Shown: positions 16,733-25,073 of the stretch, piece after piece
Layout of the letters: the number at the start of each line of letters is the position of its first letter
Position numbering within the stretch: the first letter of the stretch is position 1
Source of the DNA: Ancylothrix sp036704045
GTDB lineage: Bacteria > Cyanobacteriota > Cyanobacteriia > Cyanobacteriales > Oscillatoriaceae
DNA length: 64,000 bases
NCBI GenBank assembly: GCA_036704045.1
Contig: DATNQM010000039.1
Span: 62,001-126,000 of the forward strand
Reading direction: 5' to 3'
Made by a program: the position numbers and the translations under genes
The notes under the pieces: generated by a model
What the model was told of the DNA's origin: nothing
The model's database searches: none
Seen by the model: only the letters and a program-made list of their open reading frames with translations

Positions 16733-17227
16733 ATGGGAATAGAAAGAATTGAACCACAACCCGGCCAAGAATCTGTATGGGATTATCCCCGGCCACCAAG
16801 ACTGGAAGATACATCAAAACTTATTCAAATAATTTTTAATGGAGAAATAATTGCCAACACCACAAGGGCTAAAAGAGTATTAGAAACAAGCCATCCGCCC
16901 TCGTATTACATTCCGCCCGAAGACATTAAAATGGAATATTTAACAAAAACAGCCGGTGTAAGTTTTTGTGAGTGGAAAGGATACGCCGGCTACTATACAG
17001 TCAAAGTAGGAGATAAAATCCTCGAAAAAGTTGCGTGGTTTTATGATAATCCCACCCCTACTTTTGCCGAAATTAAAGATTATGTTGCCTTTTATGCCGG
17101 CCCAATGGATGCTTGTTATGTAGACGGCGAAAAAGTAGAACCTCAACCTGGTGGTTTCTATGGAGGTTGGATTACGAAAGATATTGTCGGGCCCTTTAAA
17201 GGAAGTTTCGGAACTTGGGGATGGTAA
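16733..17227 (+). CDS. DUF427 domain protein
   Basis: 164 residues. The central region fits DUF427: IIFNGEIIANTTRAKRVLET, SYYIPPEDIKMEYL, CEWKGYAGYYTVKVG, VAWFYDNPTPTFAEIKDYVAFYAG. The C-terminal GGFYGGWITKDIVGPFKG also fits cyanobacterial members. The fold is a small beta-barrel. Biochemical role is not established. Soluble, no signal. Convergent with the Nudix gene, only 6 bp between stops, so read-through or antisense effects are possible. Confidence 0.88.
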   Translation: MGIERIEPQPGQESVWDYPRPPRLEDTSKLIQIIFNGEIIANTTRAKRVLETSHPPSYYIPPEDIKMEYLTKTAGVSFCEWKGYAGYYTVKVGDKILEKVAWFYDNPTPTFAEIKDYVAFYAGPMDACYVDGEKVEPQPGGFYGGWITKDIVGPFKGSFGTWGW

Positions 17228-17233
17228 AACCCA

Positions 17234-17800
17234 TTATAATCCATTCTTTTCCAGAAACTGCAAACCTAAAAACACAGCCGCCACAGAACCAGCCACACTA
17301 ACTTCCCCAGAAACCACCTTATTTAAAACCTCAGAAACCGGCACTAAAACCACCTCAATTTCCTCAGTCACATCTAAAACCGGAACTTGTTTAAACTCCG
17401 CATCCAAACCTATAAATAAATGAATTTTATTTGTATCCTTAACTGGATTACCGTAAAGCGTAGCCAGAGGAATCAAAGACTCACAAACATAACCAGTTTC
17501 CTCAGTCAACTCCCGCATAGCCCCAACTTCTGCACTTTCAACCGCCGCATTAAAAGCCCCCGCCGGCAACTCCAAAAGAACCTCACCAACGCCATGCCGG
17601 TATTGCCTGACAAAAACAACTTCCTGATTTTTTGTTAAAGGAAAAACATAAGCAATTTCCGGGCGAATATTCACAAAAAAATCATCAACCACAACCCCAT
17701 TAGAAAGTAAAACAGAATCTTTACGAACTTGACACCATTTATGATTAAAAACCAATTCTGACTGCAAAACCTGCCATTTTTTCAACCTACTTTCACTCAT
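17234..17800 (-). CDS. Nudix hydrolase (ADP-ribose pyrophosphatase-like)
   Basis: 188 residues. The Nudix box is seen as AAVESAEVGAMRELTEETGY (REUxEExGU intact; the spacing to the leading Gly is one residue longer than usual). Upstream FVRQYRHGVGEVLLELPAG is typical of ADP-sugar pyrophosphatases, and YGNPVKDTNKIHLFIG follows. Probable substrate is a nucleoside diphosphate derivative such as ADP-ribose, inferred from family. It starts inside the stop of the Crp-family gene (4-bp overlap 17797-17800), so the two are translationally coupled. Confidence 0.88.
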   Translation of the reverse strand: MSESRLKKWQVLQSELVFNHKWCQVRKDSVLLSNGVVVDDFFVNIRPEIAYVFPLTKNQEVVFVRQYRHGVGEVLLELPAGAFNAAVESAEVGAMRELTEETGYVCESLIPLATLYGNPVKDTNKIHLFIGLDAEFKQVPVLDVTEEIEVVLVPVSEVLNKVVSGEVSVAGSVAAVFLGLQFLEKNGL

Positions 17801-18519
17801 TTTGACTCCAGACGCTCAGCACAAACCGGCAAACAAATTACATTATCACCTTGCGAGAGAATTAAACCCATTGAGCGTAATTTTCCCATCAATCGAGTCA
17901 CCGTAACACGAGTTGAACCAATAGCACTACCAATCTGAGAATGAGTAAGCGACCAAGGCAAACAATAAACCCGTTGAACTTCACCTTTTTGTATTAACTC
18001 GCAAGGTTCACCATACTCTTCAATTAACAAAGTCAATAAACCTAAAAGCCGGTCAATAGTGCGATTTTGCCCCAAAGTAGCTAACCACAATAACTGTCGC
18101 TGGTGTTGATAACGAAACGCATCCAAAACCTCACGGCGAAAATGAGGCCAATTTTCCAAATCATGCCAATACATCCAAATAACAGCCGTCTCATCAACAT
18201 GAGCATAAGCTTGAAGCGAAAAAGGAGACTGAGCAACAATTTCAAACGGTTGACCGGCCCCCACAAAACCCAAAAACGCCGCCTCCGAATCAACTTCCTC
18301 TACAGGAGACTCCGACTTATTCAAACCCACCGCCCTTATTTGAGAACTCCCCACCAAACGCACAGCACCCTTTTGCACCAAATAAAGTAACTGAGGTCTA
18401 GCAGGAATGCGTTCATCTTTGTTAAAAATACGACAGCGATAGTGAACCTGCGCCCAGTCTACAATCAACTGCCAAGTTAAAAACGGGCGAGAATCTTCAG
18501 AATGAAAAGAGGAATACAT
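17797..18519 (-). CDS. Crp/Fnr family transcriptional regulator
   Basis: 240 residues: a divergent cNMP-binding-like beta-roll at ~20-135, a dimer helix at ~140-165, and a C-terminal winged helix with LTHSQIGSAIGSTRVTVTRL as recognition motif (~residues 195-215). The canonical cAMP-contact motif (RSAxS with an upstream GE) is not seen, so cAMP binding is doubtful. Coupled by a 4-bp overlap to the downstream Nudix gene, which suggests it senses or controls the same metabolite. Not NtcA, whose effector domain differs. Confidence 0.85.
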   Translation of the reverse strand: MYSSFHSEDSRPFLTWQLIVDWAQVHYRCRIFNKDERIPARPQLLYLVQKGAVRLVGSSQIRAVGLNKSESPVEEVDSEAAFLGFVGAGQPFEIVAQSPFSLQAYAHVDETAVIWMYWHDLENWPHFRREVLDAFRYQHQRQLLWLATLGQNRTIDRLLGLLTLLIEEYGEPCELIQKGEVQRVYCLPWSLTHSQIGSAIGSTRVTVTRLMGKLRSMGLILSQGDNVICLPVCAERLESK

Positions 18520-18776
18520 AAAAAACGCCTTTCAAGCTCACTAAAGAATACAACTAGCTTGGCCTTTCTTAAGTTCCATCTACTTTATTTATAGGCCCTT
18601 GCAAAAAAAGTCAAAGTAGCAAACAAGACTTCCAATTAAAAAGCAAACTTCAGGATACTTAGAACGCCCCTGCCAAAAACGATATGATTACACCCCTAGT
18701 CCTAGCCATAAAATCCCAAATTAAGGCTATAACTTTTTAACTTTAGACGAAAATCAAAACTCTACAATCCTATCAA

Positions 18777-19592
18777 ATGAGAAATTTTAATGTGAACTTA
18801 AGCCAAATACCATCACTTAAACCTCAAATATTGGCCCAACTACAAACCGCCATCGAGAAAAACAATTTAGTTTCTGAACCTACAACCATTCCCCTAACCA
18901 GAGCAAAAAACACCATAGAAATAATTTACCTATCCCCCATAGCCCTAAAACTCGCCAGCAGCCAAAATGACAAAAAAAGCAACCAACTCGCCGACTACTT
19001 ATCCACCCGTCTTAATAGCGAATGCTTAAATTTTAATATTGAAGTTATTGCACCTGGGTGGCTAAAATTCCAGAGCACTCCAATGGGGTTAGCCACATGG
19101 TTACAAAATCTTATTTCCACATCCCTAGTTTCGCCTTTTCCACCCTCAATGTCAGCCAGTAATTCATCATCCTTATTTACCATACAGTACACCCACGCCC
19201 GCTGTTGTTCCCTGCTGCAAACCGGCCACCGAGAAAACTTAATTATTCTCGAACAAAACACACACCAAATAATCACACCGGAGCCCATACCCTGGCTGAA
19301 TTCTTCACAAAAGTTGCGCTTCCAAGAATACTCAGAAAACGCCTTAATTTCGCGTTTAGCAGATACTCTTGACTCCCTTGCCACCGGCACCCTCCAAAAC
19401 CCCCTCAAGGTGGCTACAAGCCTCTGTGAAGCCTTTTCTAGCTTCCATAGTAGTTGTCGTATTTGGGGAGAAATCAAAACCCAAAACCCAGAACTTTCTC
19501 AAGCGAGACTAGGCTTAATTCGGGCCACCCAAAATACTCTACAATTTATTTTGCAAAACTTTTTAGCGACAGAAGCGCCAACAGAACTTTAA
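18777..19592 (+). CDS. DALR anticodon-binding-domain protein without a synthetase core
   Basis: 271 residues. The C-terminal half matches the DALR all-helical anticodon-binding domain of arginyl-tRNA synthetase: IQYTHARCCSLLQ near residue 137 and a run of helices to the end. The N-terminal half, including EVIAPGWLKFQSTPMGLATW (~residues 82-101), resembles the N-terminal Add domain of ArgS. The Rossmann catalytic core with HIGH and KMSKS is absent, so it cannot charge tRNA. Standalone proteins annotated only by DALR occur in cyanobacteria. Role unknown; tRNA-Arg binding is an inference. Convergent with sixA. Confidence 0.78.
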   Translation: MRNFNVNLSQIPSLKPQILAQLQTAIEKNNLVSEPTTIPLTRAKNTIEIIYLSPIALKLASSQNDKKSNQLADYLSTRLNSECLNFNIEVIAPGWLKFQSTPMGLATWLQNLISTSLVSPFPPSMSASNSSSLFTIQYTHARCCSLLQTGHRENLIILEQNTHQIITPEPIPWLNSSQKLRFQEYSENALISRLADTLDSLATGTLQNPLKVATSLCEAFSSFHSSCRIWGEIKTQNPELSQARLGLIRATQNTLQFILQNFLATEAPTEL

Positions 19593-19654
19593 AACCCTTA
19601 AAGCAGTTTGCGCTAAAAAAACCAATAAAAATTAAACAAAAATTACATAAAAAC

Positions 19655-20149
19655 TTAGCCGATCAAAAACTTAGGTGCAGTAAGCCAAAATAGCTCACAC
19701 CGGCCTAACGGCACACCATCTTGAGGCAGATTTAAACCAATAATACCCGCTTTTTTAAGAACGAGCTTTTCTTTTGCCTCTCCCCACACCAACAACTCCG
19801 CCCAATTCGCCAAATCTGGCTGATGACCTACCAAAGCCAGACTATCACCACCGGCAGCCTGCCACTTCAAAAGCCAATCAAACCAGCCTTGAATATCTCC
19901 ATTGGGAGACAAAAAAATTGATTGTTCTAGTTTAGAAGATAAACCGACATTTTTAAGCAATTCTGCCGTTTGTTTTGCCCTCACCAGCGGGGAAGACAAG
20001 ATTAAATCAAACTCTAATTCCAACTCTCGTAAGCGTTTGGCGATTTTTTGAGTTTTGCGTTTCCCTTCGTCGGTGAGGGGTCGAAGTTCGTCGGGTTGGT
20101 TTTCTGCGGCATCGGCGGCGATACCATGACGGATAAGATATAGTTTCAC
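19655..20149 (-). CDS. sixA: Phosphohistidine phosphatase SixA
   Basis: 164 residues of the histidine phosphatase superfamily. The N-terminal RHG motif is LIRHGIAADAAEN, followed by LRPLTDEGKRKTQKIAKRL, FDLILSSPLVRAKQTAELL and the second catalytic His in LALVGHQPDL. These match SixA, which dephosphorylates phosphohistidine in His-containing phosphotransfer domains. It therefore may damp a phosphorelay. Its 5' side faces the dispersed repeat at 20168-20285. Confidence 0.9.
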   Translation of the reverse strand: MKLYLIRHGIAADAAENQPDELRPLTDEGKRKTQKIAKRLRELELEFDLILSSPLVRAKQTAELLKNVGLSSKLEQSIFLSPNGDIQGWFDWLLKWQAAGGDSLALVGHQPDLANWAELLVWGEAKEKLVLKKAGIIGLNLPQDGVPLGRCELFWLTAPKFLIG

Positions 20150-20167
20150 AGTTCAGCTATTATTTTG

Positions 20168-20285
20168 AGCGATAGATTTTTTTTCACGCAGAGGTCACGG
20201 AGGTAGGCACGGAGGTACACAGAGGTAGTTAAAAATCTTCTCTGTGTCCTCTGCGTTTTCCTCTGTGTCCTCTGCGTGAAAAATA
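20168..20285. repeat. Dispersed dyad repeat (CTCTGTGTCC type), left copy
   Basis: Outer arms TTTTTTCACGCAGAGG and CCTCTGCGTGAAAAA form a long inverted repeat. Inside are several copies of CTCTGTGTCCTCTGCGT and of its complement-like GGTACACAGAGG. A related element lies at 22742-22820. These are non-coding and look like a miniature dispersed repeat common in cyanobacterial spacers. Confidence 0.65.
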
Positions 20286-20288
20286 TGC

Positions 20289-20729
20289 CTATACCATCAT
20301 AAAGTTTTGTTCTCCAATTTGGCTGATATCCACTCCTTGAAGTGTTGCTAAAAGTTCACCACTTCCCGCAACACGAATTAATGTCGAATTATTCGCAGAA
20401 GAAAGCGATAATTGCTGGAAGCTTAAGGAGGTTCCCAAAATCAATAAGTCATCAGTACCAGAAAAATCAGTAATGACCTCAGCGCCATAGTTTTGTCCTA
20501 AGACGAACATATCTGCACCGGCTCCTCCTGTGAGGGTATCATTTCCGATGTCGCCATCTAGCAAGTCATCACCATTGCCGCCTATTAAAACGTCGTTGTC
20601 TTCGCCGCCACAAATGCTGTCATTTCCGATGTCTCCTAGCAGTATATCGATGCCGGTGTTTCCTTTCAGGATGTCGTCATCTTTACCGCCAAAAACACTG
20701 TCGTTTCCGTCACCGGCATCGATAAAGTC
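20289..20729 (-). pseudogene. RTX/hemolysin-type calcium-binding protein, 5'-truncated
   Basis: About 147 residues remain. The N-terminal part is four to five nonapeptide-type calcium-binding repeats (DAGDGNDSVFGG, GNTGIDILLGDIGNDSICGG, GGNGDDLLDGDIGNDTLTGG), followed by ADMFVLG and VITDFSGTDDLLILG, the usual C-terminal module of secreted RTX proteins. The reading frame abuts the left end of the IS element at 20730: codons upstream of DFIDAGDG are supplied by the IS end (ATG TCT AAT). The original 5' part is missing. Whether the ATG within the IS terminus drives a short product is unknown. Confidence 0.75.
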
Positions 20730-21876
20730 ATTAGACATCTCCGAAAAGTATCTAACCTTCACCATGACTGCTTTGGAAGAAATGAAGGTAAAGTGCAAAG
20801 ATGCTCGGATTATACGCAAGAATCAGAGAAGAAAATGCCTGCTATTGAGAATTAGCCAAAAAATAGCACCTCTGGGAGCAAAATTTATCAAGGGAATTTG
20901 CAATTTTTTATACCTACAAAATAAACGTACCAATACTTAATCTTACAAGTCCACAAATAGTCAGAATTATTTGTTCATATTTCTGGGCATTTAATCTAAA
21001 TCTTTCTTGTGCGACTCTAAATATTTTGACTAACCTAATTAAATGTTCAACAAAAATCCTTGAGGATGCTAGTTCTTTATTTCTAGACTTTTGTTCAGGC
21101 GTTAATTCTTGTTTTTTCGGTTTTTTATGAGGGGTTTTAATTGACTCTTCTCCCTCCTAAGCTTTATCGCCATTAAACCTCTGTTTGGTTTCAAATTCCT
21201 GGGAGGTTTCACGAAATAAGCTGATATCACTTTTGGGACCTGGTTTACCAGCCCTTACATCTACAATATCTTTACCATTTGGTAGGACAATAAGCTGGTT
21301 TTTTCTAGTATGAGTTTTCTTTTTACCTGAGTAATACTTTTTTTGTGTTTCATGCTCTACAGGTCTTTCTATGGGCTGTTCATAGCTATCCACTATTAAC
21401 TCAAACTCCGTTAACAGTTCTTTAACAATTTCGTGGTCGTTGGAGTTTTTTTTACCTGTGATATTAAACTTGGTGGTAATAATTCTCCCAGGAGTGGAAA
21501 CCAATAGTTAAACGTATCATTTGCTCGCAGACTACTTACGCCAAATTGAATGCCCAGTAACTGAAATGTTGTCAAATGACGTAAATATGTTAATGTTAAA
21601 ATTATTTGTGACTCTGGAGTTAATTTTTGCTTGCGTCCACCTCCTCCTAGAATCAGCCTGACTTTTTTAGATTCTGCCAATTCTTTTTTATTATTATGTA
21701 GCTCTATTGCTTTCTCTATAAGTTGCTCTCTTCTGTTCATAATGCAGTCCTAATAGCCGTTGTGATTCTTCAGGGTTGTTATGAATATACTCAACTATGT
21801 TGCTCATAATCTCAGGGTAGATACACAATTTTATCCTGTTATACCATAATTTGATTCTTTTTCGGAGATGTCTAAT
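20730..21876 (-). mobile_element. Decayed IS5-like insertion sequence with 18-bp terminal inverted repeats
   Basis: Ends match exactly: ATTAGACATCTCCGAAAA at 20730-20747 and its reverse complement at 21859-21876. Between them, on the minus strand, is one broken DDE transposase. Flanks differ, except that a TA dinucleotide could be counted on both sides if the repeat is trimmed. The left end lies in an RTX gene fragment and the right end in a TIGR03032-type gene fragment, both transcribed away from the element. This suggests a deletion or recombination between two copies rather than a simple insertion. About 1.15 kb in total. Confidence 0.8.
20914..21807 (-). pseudogene. IS5-family (DDE_Tnp_4 type) transposase, broken
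   Basis: The start is MSNIVEYIHNNPEESQRLLG at 21807. A +1 shift near 21735 moves into the frame EKAIELHNNKKELAES...LTYLRHLTTFQLLGIQFGVS (21740-21411). A -1 shift at an A8 run (about 21445-21452) leads to the frame with ELIVDSYEQPIERP and GKPGPKSDISLF. An in-frame TAG at 21157-21159 interrupts NGDKA/EGEES, after which TPHKKP and RIFVEHLIRLVKIFRV continue to a stop at 20914. The DDE residues (VDS, KSD, VEH) are all still encoded. The A8 shift could be programmed, but the TAG and first shift make it a pseudogene. Confidence 0.82.
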
Positions 21877-22735
21877 AGGAACAAACTCACATATTTGGGA
21901 ATTTAGGAATATGCAAGCCGTCACAAAATGCCTGGATGAAACCGGCAAATATGATGCGTGTTTTTTACCCCGAAATATTCATATCACCTGCAACATAGAC
22001 ATCCACGAAATGGCATGGACAAAAGAAGAATTGTGGTTTGTAAATACCCGTTTTTCCTGCTTGTGTACCTTAGACGTAGCCCATAGCTTTGTCCCAAGAT
22101 GGAAACCCAAATTTATTAGTAATTTAGGATTAGGAGATCGCTGTCATTTAAATGGGTTAGGGATAGTAGAAGGCCGGCCAAAATATGTAACAGTATTAGG
22201 AGAAACAGACAGTGCAGGGGGTTGGAGAGCAAATAAAGTCAACGGAGGAATATTAATAGATATTGAAACAAACGAAATTATCAAAAAAGGACTATCAATG
22301 CCCCATTCACCGCGTTGGTATGCCGGAAAATTGTGGGTTTTAGAATCAGGAAATGGCAGTTTAGCAACAGTAGATTTAAAAACCGGCAATTTAGAAACCG
22401 TCGCAATTGTGCCTGGGTTTACACGCGGAATTAGTTTTTGTGGAAAACTTGCTTTTATCGGTTTATCGCAAGTACGAGAAACAGCTATTTTTAGCTTAAT
22501 TTCCATTACTGAAAAAATTAAAGAACGAACTTGTGGAGTGTGGGTAGTAAACATTGAAATAGGAGAAACCGTAGCATTTTTGCGCTTTGAAGAAGCAGTC
22601 CAAGAAATATTTGCAGTCGAAATATTGCCAGGGATAAGGTTCCCCGAAATTATCAAAGACGATGATAAACTAATATCCACAGTCTACGCCTTACCCGACC
22701 AAGCACTAGCAGAAGTAGGAAAGCCAGCCTCCTAA
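21877..22735 (+). pseudogene. TIGR03032-type protein, 5'-truncated by the IS
   Basis: Starts in mid-protein at IGTNSHIWEFRNMQ directly at the IS right end. It then shows the family-like blocks IDIHEMAWTKEELWFVNTRF, DRCHLNGLGIVEGRPKYVT, GLSMPHSPRWYAGKLWVLES, IVPGFTRGISFCGKLAFIGLS and GVWVVNIEIGETVAFLRFEE. I recognise this as the TIGR03032 family (beta-propeller-like, ~350 residues, role uncertain, sometimes beside glycan or TPR genes). About 70-80 N-terminal residues are missing. An internal ATG at 21911 or a TTG inside the IS (21851) could start a shortened protein of 275-295 residues. Confidence 0.72.
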
Positions 22736-22741
22736 AAAACC

Positions 22742-22820
22742 TTGCCACACAGAGAAAACACAAAAACACCCTCTGTGTCCCTCTGTGCCTACCTCTGAGA
22801 CCTCTGTGTGAAAAAAAACC
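22742..22820. repeat. Dispersed dyad repeat (CTCTGTGTCC type), right copy
   Basis: CCACACAGAG near the left and CTCTGTGTG followed by eight A on the right, with CCCTCTGTGTCCCTCTGTGCC between. Same family as the copy at 20168-20285. The two copies bracket the RTX-IS-TIGR03032 patch. Confidence 0.6.
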
Positions 22821-22850
22821 TCCGCCCCTCAAAACCAAACCCCAAAAAAC

Positions 22851-24164
22851 CTAATCAGCATGATGAGGATAGCTAGTATCAGGGTTAACCAACTCCAGAA
22901 GTTTTTGTTTAATTTGCATATCAAAAACCTCCCATTTTAAGCGAGCATATTCTTTATTTTCATTTCCCCCAGAAAGAAAACCCATCGGCATTTCAAAACC
23001 GCCGGCTTGACTTCTGCCACCACCAAAAAATCGGCCATGAGCATCTTGTCCAAAAGCCTCTTTAATAAACTCATCAGGATCTAACGTCAATTTATCGGTA
23101 CGGAGACTGCCGGTAACCACTTCCAAATCTTCGTCTTCATCATGGACAATGCCATAAACCACCGCAGTATGAACATTTTCTTCAGTGAGAAGAAAATCAG
23201 CAGCTTGGGGGATAGCATCGCGGTCTTCATATCGTAGATAACCAACACCGGCAATAGAAAAATTATTTTGGATAATACGATTATGCAAAGAACGCTCAAT
23301 AACATCCATAACCCGCTTAGAACGGGAAGCTTGCAAAACAGCACTCAGTAGTTGACTATCATAAAACCGGCTCAAAAAAGCAGCGGCTAAAAAGTCTTCT
23401 TCTTGTGCTTGACGTAAAGCATCAGTATCAGACCGTAAACCGTGCATCAAAGCAGTAGCACATTTGACATGATCATTAATTTGATTGTCAAATTTCAGTA
23501 AACCGGCTTGCAGGTATTGAGTGAGGATTGTAGCAGTAGCCCGAATATGCGGACGAATATCAACAAATTCCGCATCGGTATTACCTTGTTCGCTGTGGTG
23601 GTCAATAACAATCGTAATAGGCAAATTAGCCCCTTTAATTTGGGGCATCAGAGTGCTAGTAGTGCCTTGGTTGTCGATTAAAACACAGCCGTGATAAATA
23701 GATAAATCTTTTTTCTTAGCTGTTTCTACGGCCAAACGAGTAACAGGAAGGCCGGTAAGTTTAACTAGGGCAATGTTTTCTTGGTGAGACAAAGCACCGG
23801 CATATACGATGTCACAAACAATGTTGTATTGTTGGACGATCAGTTTATAGGCCCAGGCACCAGAGAGGGCGTCCGGGTCGGGGAAGTCTTGAAGGATAAC
23901 TAATTGACGTTCGCCTCGATGCCGGTTGAGGGTTTGCCGCAAAGCCTCCAGTTTTCTGTCGGGCGACTGGGGTAGAGGCACAAGGCTATTAGTTGATGGA
24001 GTTTTGACGATGGTAGCAGTCTCAAAAAAAGTGGCTTCGACTGAGTGGGGCTCATCGGCCGGTTCAGGCTTAGACTCGGTGGAGTCATTAGCAGCATTAG
24101 AACGTTTTGTAGTAGATGCCATTGTGGCTTGGTTCGATGTGGATAGGGAGTGAGAAGAGGGCAT
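22851..24164 (-). CDS. DHH/DHHA1 phosphoesterase (NrnA-like)
   Basis: 437 residues. The first ~75 are low-complexity. The DHH domain follows with LQDFPDPDALSGAWA, CVLIDNQGTTSTLMPQ and IVIDHHSEQGNTD (the DHH motif). The DHHA1 domain is marked by FFGGGRSQAGGFEMPMGF near the C-terminus. This architecture fits NrnA-type enzymes that degrade nanoRNA and 3'-phosphoadenosine 5'-phosphate. Some relatives cleave c-di-AMP or pApA, which would connect with cdaA in this window, but that is inference. The N-terminal extension and start at 24164 lack a clear ribosome site. Confidence 0.88.
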   Translation of the reverse strand: MPSSHSLSTSNQATMASTTKRSNAANDSTESKPEPADEPHSVEATFFETATIVKTPSTNSLVPLPQSPDRKLEALRQTLNRHRGERQLVILQDFPDPDALSGAWAYKLIVQQYNIVCDIVYAGALSHQENIALVKLTGLPVTRLAVETAKKKDLSIYHGCVLIDNQGTTSTLMPQIKGANLPITIVIDHHSEQGNTDAEFVDIRPHIRATATILTQYLQAGLLKFDNQINDHVKCATALMHGLRSDTDALRQAQEEDFLAAAFLSRFYDSQLLSAVLQASRSKRVMDVIERSLHNRIIQNNFSIAGVGYLRYEDRDAIPQAADFLLTEENVHTAVVYGIVHDEDEDLEVVTGSLRTDKLTLDPDEFIKEAFGQDAHGRFFGGGRSQAGGFEMPMGFLSGGNENKEYARLKWEVFDMQIKQKLLELVNPDTSYPHHAD

Positions 24165-24309
24165 GGCTTAAGGAAAGCGAGTTGAAATAGATTTTTAGAT
24201 GAGTGTGACAGATTTTTGATAATAGATTTGAAGTTTTCTAGTTTATTTAAAAACAGGGTCAAATCTCTATAGTTGATCTTGACAAAAAAAAGTGAATAAG
24301 GGAATGTGG

Positions 24310-24338
24310 GTCTGCCGAATAAGGGTTTGTCGGCAGAC
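24310..24338. terminator. 9-bp perfect stem-loop between HNH and NrnA-like genes
   Basis: GTCTGCCGA (24310-24318) and TCGGCAGAC (24330-24338) pair perfectly around an 11-nt loop. It lies in the 236-bp gap downstream of the HNH gene (minus strand). T-rich sequence occurs only further on, so terminator, processing site and leader structure are all possible. Confidence 0.45.
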
Positions 24339-24400
24339 ACCTCTATAAAAAACTATGGCTTCTAGCAAAAAGCCCCCAGCGTTTGTTCAACGACCGGGGA

Positions 24401-24898
24401 CTAGGAACCGATGACGTATTTATGCCATTCGTCATTGTGACCGTTTTTTAGGTGTTTGCTCACCTCAAAGTAAAGGCCACTATAGGGTTGACGTGGTGGG
24501 TTGTCTAGGGGCATATTTGCTTCTTTGGGGGTGCGGTTGCCTTTTTTGACATTACAGCGGACGCAGGCGGTGACGATGTTTTCCCAGGTATCCGGGCCAC
24601 CACGCGAACGCGGATGGACGTGATCGAGGGTGAGGTCGTCGCCGGTGTATCCGCAGTATTGACAAGTGTGGGAGTCTCGGTGCAAGATATTCCGGCGGGT
24701 CAGGGGAATTTCTTTGTAAGGAACGCGAACGTAGTAGCGTAGCCTGATAACCGTCGGCAGGGGAATTTCGGCAGAGAGGAATTTGCCGTTATGCTCGACT
24801 TGTTCGGCTTTTCCTTTGAGCAACAAAACGACCGCTCGCCGCCAACTGGTGATGTTTAGCGGCTCGTAGGAGGCGTTCAGGACTAGAACCTTGCCCAT
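24401..24898 (-). CDS. HNH endonuclease-type protein
   Basis: 165 residues. Zinc-ribbon HNH module: CQYCGYTGDDLTLDHVHPRS, then GGPDTWENIVTACVRCN, with two CxxC pairs and the DH...N core (residues ~80-125). The N-terminus VLVLNASYEPLNITSWRRAV is characteristic of a common free-standing HNH family in bacteria. A nuclease is expected, but the target is unknown and no partner genes (methylase, intein, intron) lie nearby. Normal length for this group. Confidence 0.88.
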   Translation of the reverse strand: MGKVLVLNASYEPLNITSWRRAVVLLLKGKAEQVEHNGKFLSAEIPLPTVIRLRYYVRVPYKEIPLTRRNILHRDSHTCQYCGYTGDDLTLDHVHPRSRGGPDTWENIVTACVRCNVKKGNRTPKEANMPLDNPPRQPYSGLYFEVSKHLKNGHNDEWHKYVIGS

Positions 24899-24987
24899 TA
24901 GATTTTTAATAAGGGAGAATATTTTTCCCAGATACTAGCACAGTTGGACAAGAAGGGTGGGAGCTTTTGGAATGGCTGGATTGGGTT

Positions 24988-25008
24988 TTGTGTCCCAGGG
25001 GGACACAA
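24988..25008. other. 8-bp perfect inverted repeat downstream of the GGDEF gene
   Basis: TTGTGTCC (24988-24995) and GGACACAA (25001-25008) around CAGGG. It is in the 175-bp gap between the GGDEF gene (ends at 25074) and the HNH gene start (24898). No T-run on either strand, so either an operator for the HNH gene or a weak terminator. Confidence 0.4.
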
Positions 25009-25073
25009 GGTTTGTTGGATAGGTTTTAAGAAACTGGTTTTAATAAAAAGGTTTTGGAAGTTTAGGATGGGGC

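Noticed and set aside
18995..19477. 160-codon open frame antisense to the DALR protein
   Set aside because: Composition is atypical, no motif is present, and it is fully inside a well-supported gene.
22144..22680. 178-codon open frame antisense to the TIGR03032-type gene
   Set aside because: The plus strand carries long, family-like conserved blocks. The minus-strand translation is Ser/Pro-rich without motifs, and is a shadow of the real frame.
20168..22820. Prophage or genomic island with integrase
   Set aside because: No integrase, phage structural or tRNA-linked attachment site. Only one decayed IS and two gene fragments.
23900..24340. 146-codon minus-strand frame overlapping the NrnA-like N-terminus
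   Set aside because: Out of phase with the DHH gene. The Leu/Pro-rich sequence reflects the low-complexity N-terminal extension.
24401..24898. Homing endonuclease in an intron or restriction-modification system
   Set aside because: No intron structure, intein or methyltransferase nearby. It is a free-standing HNH gene.
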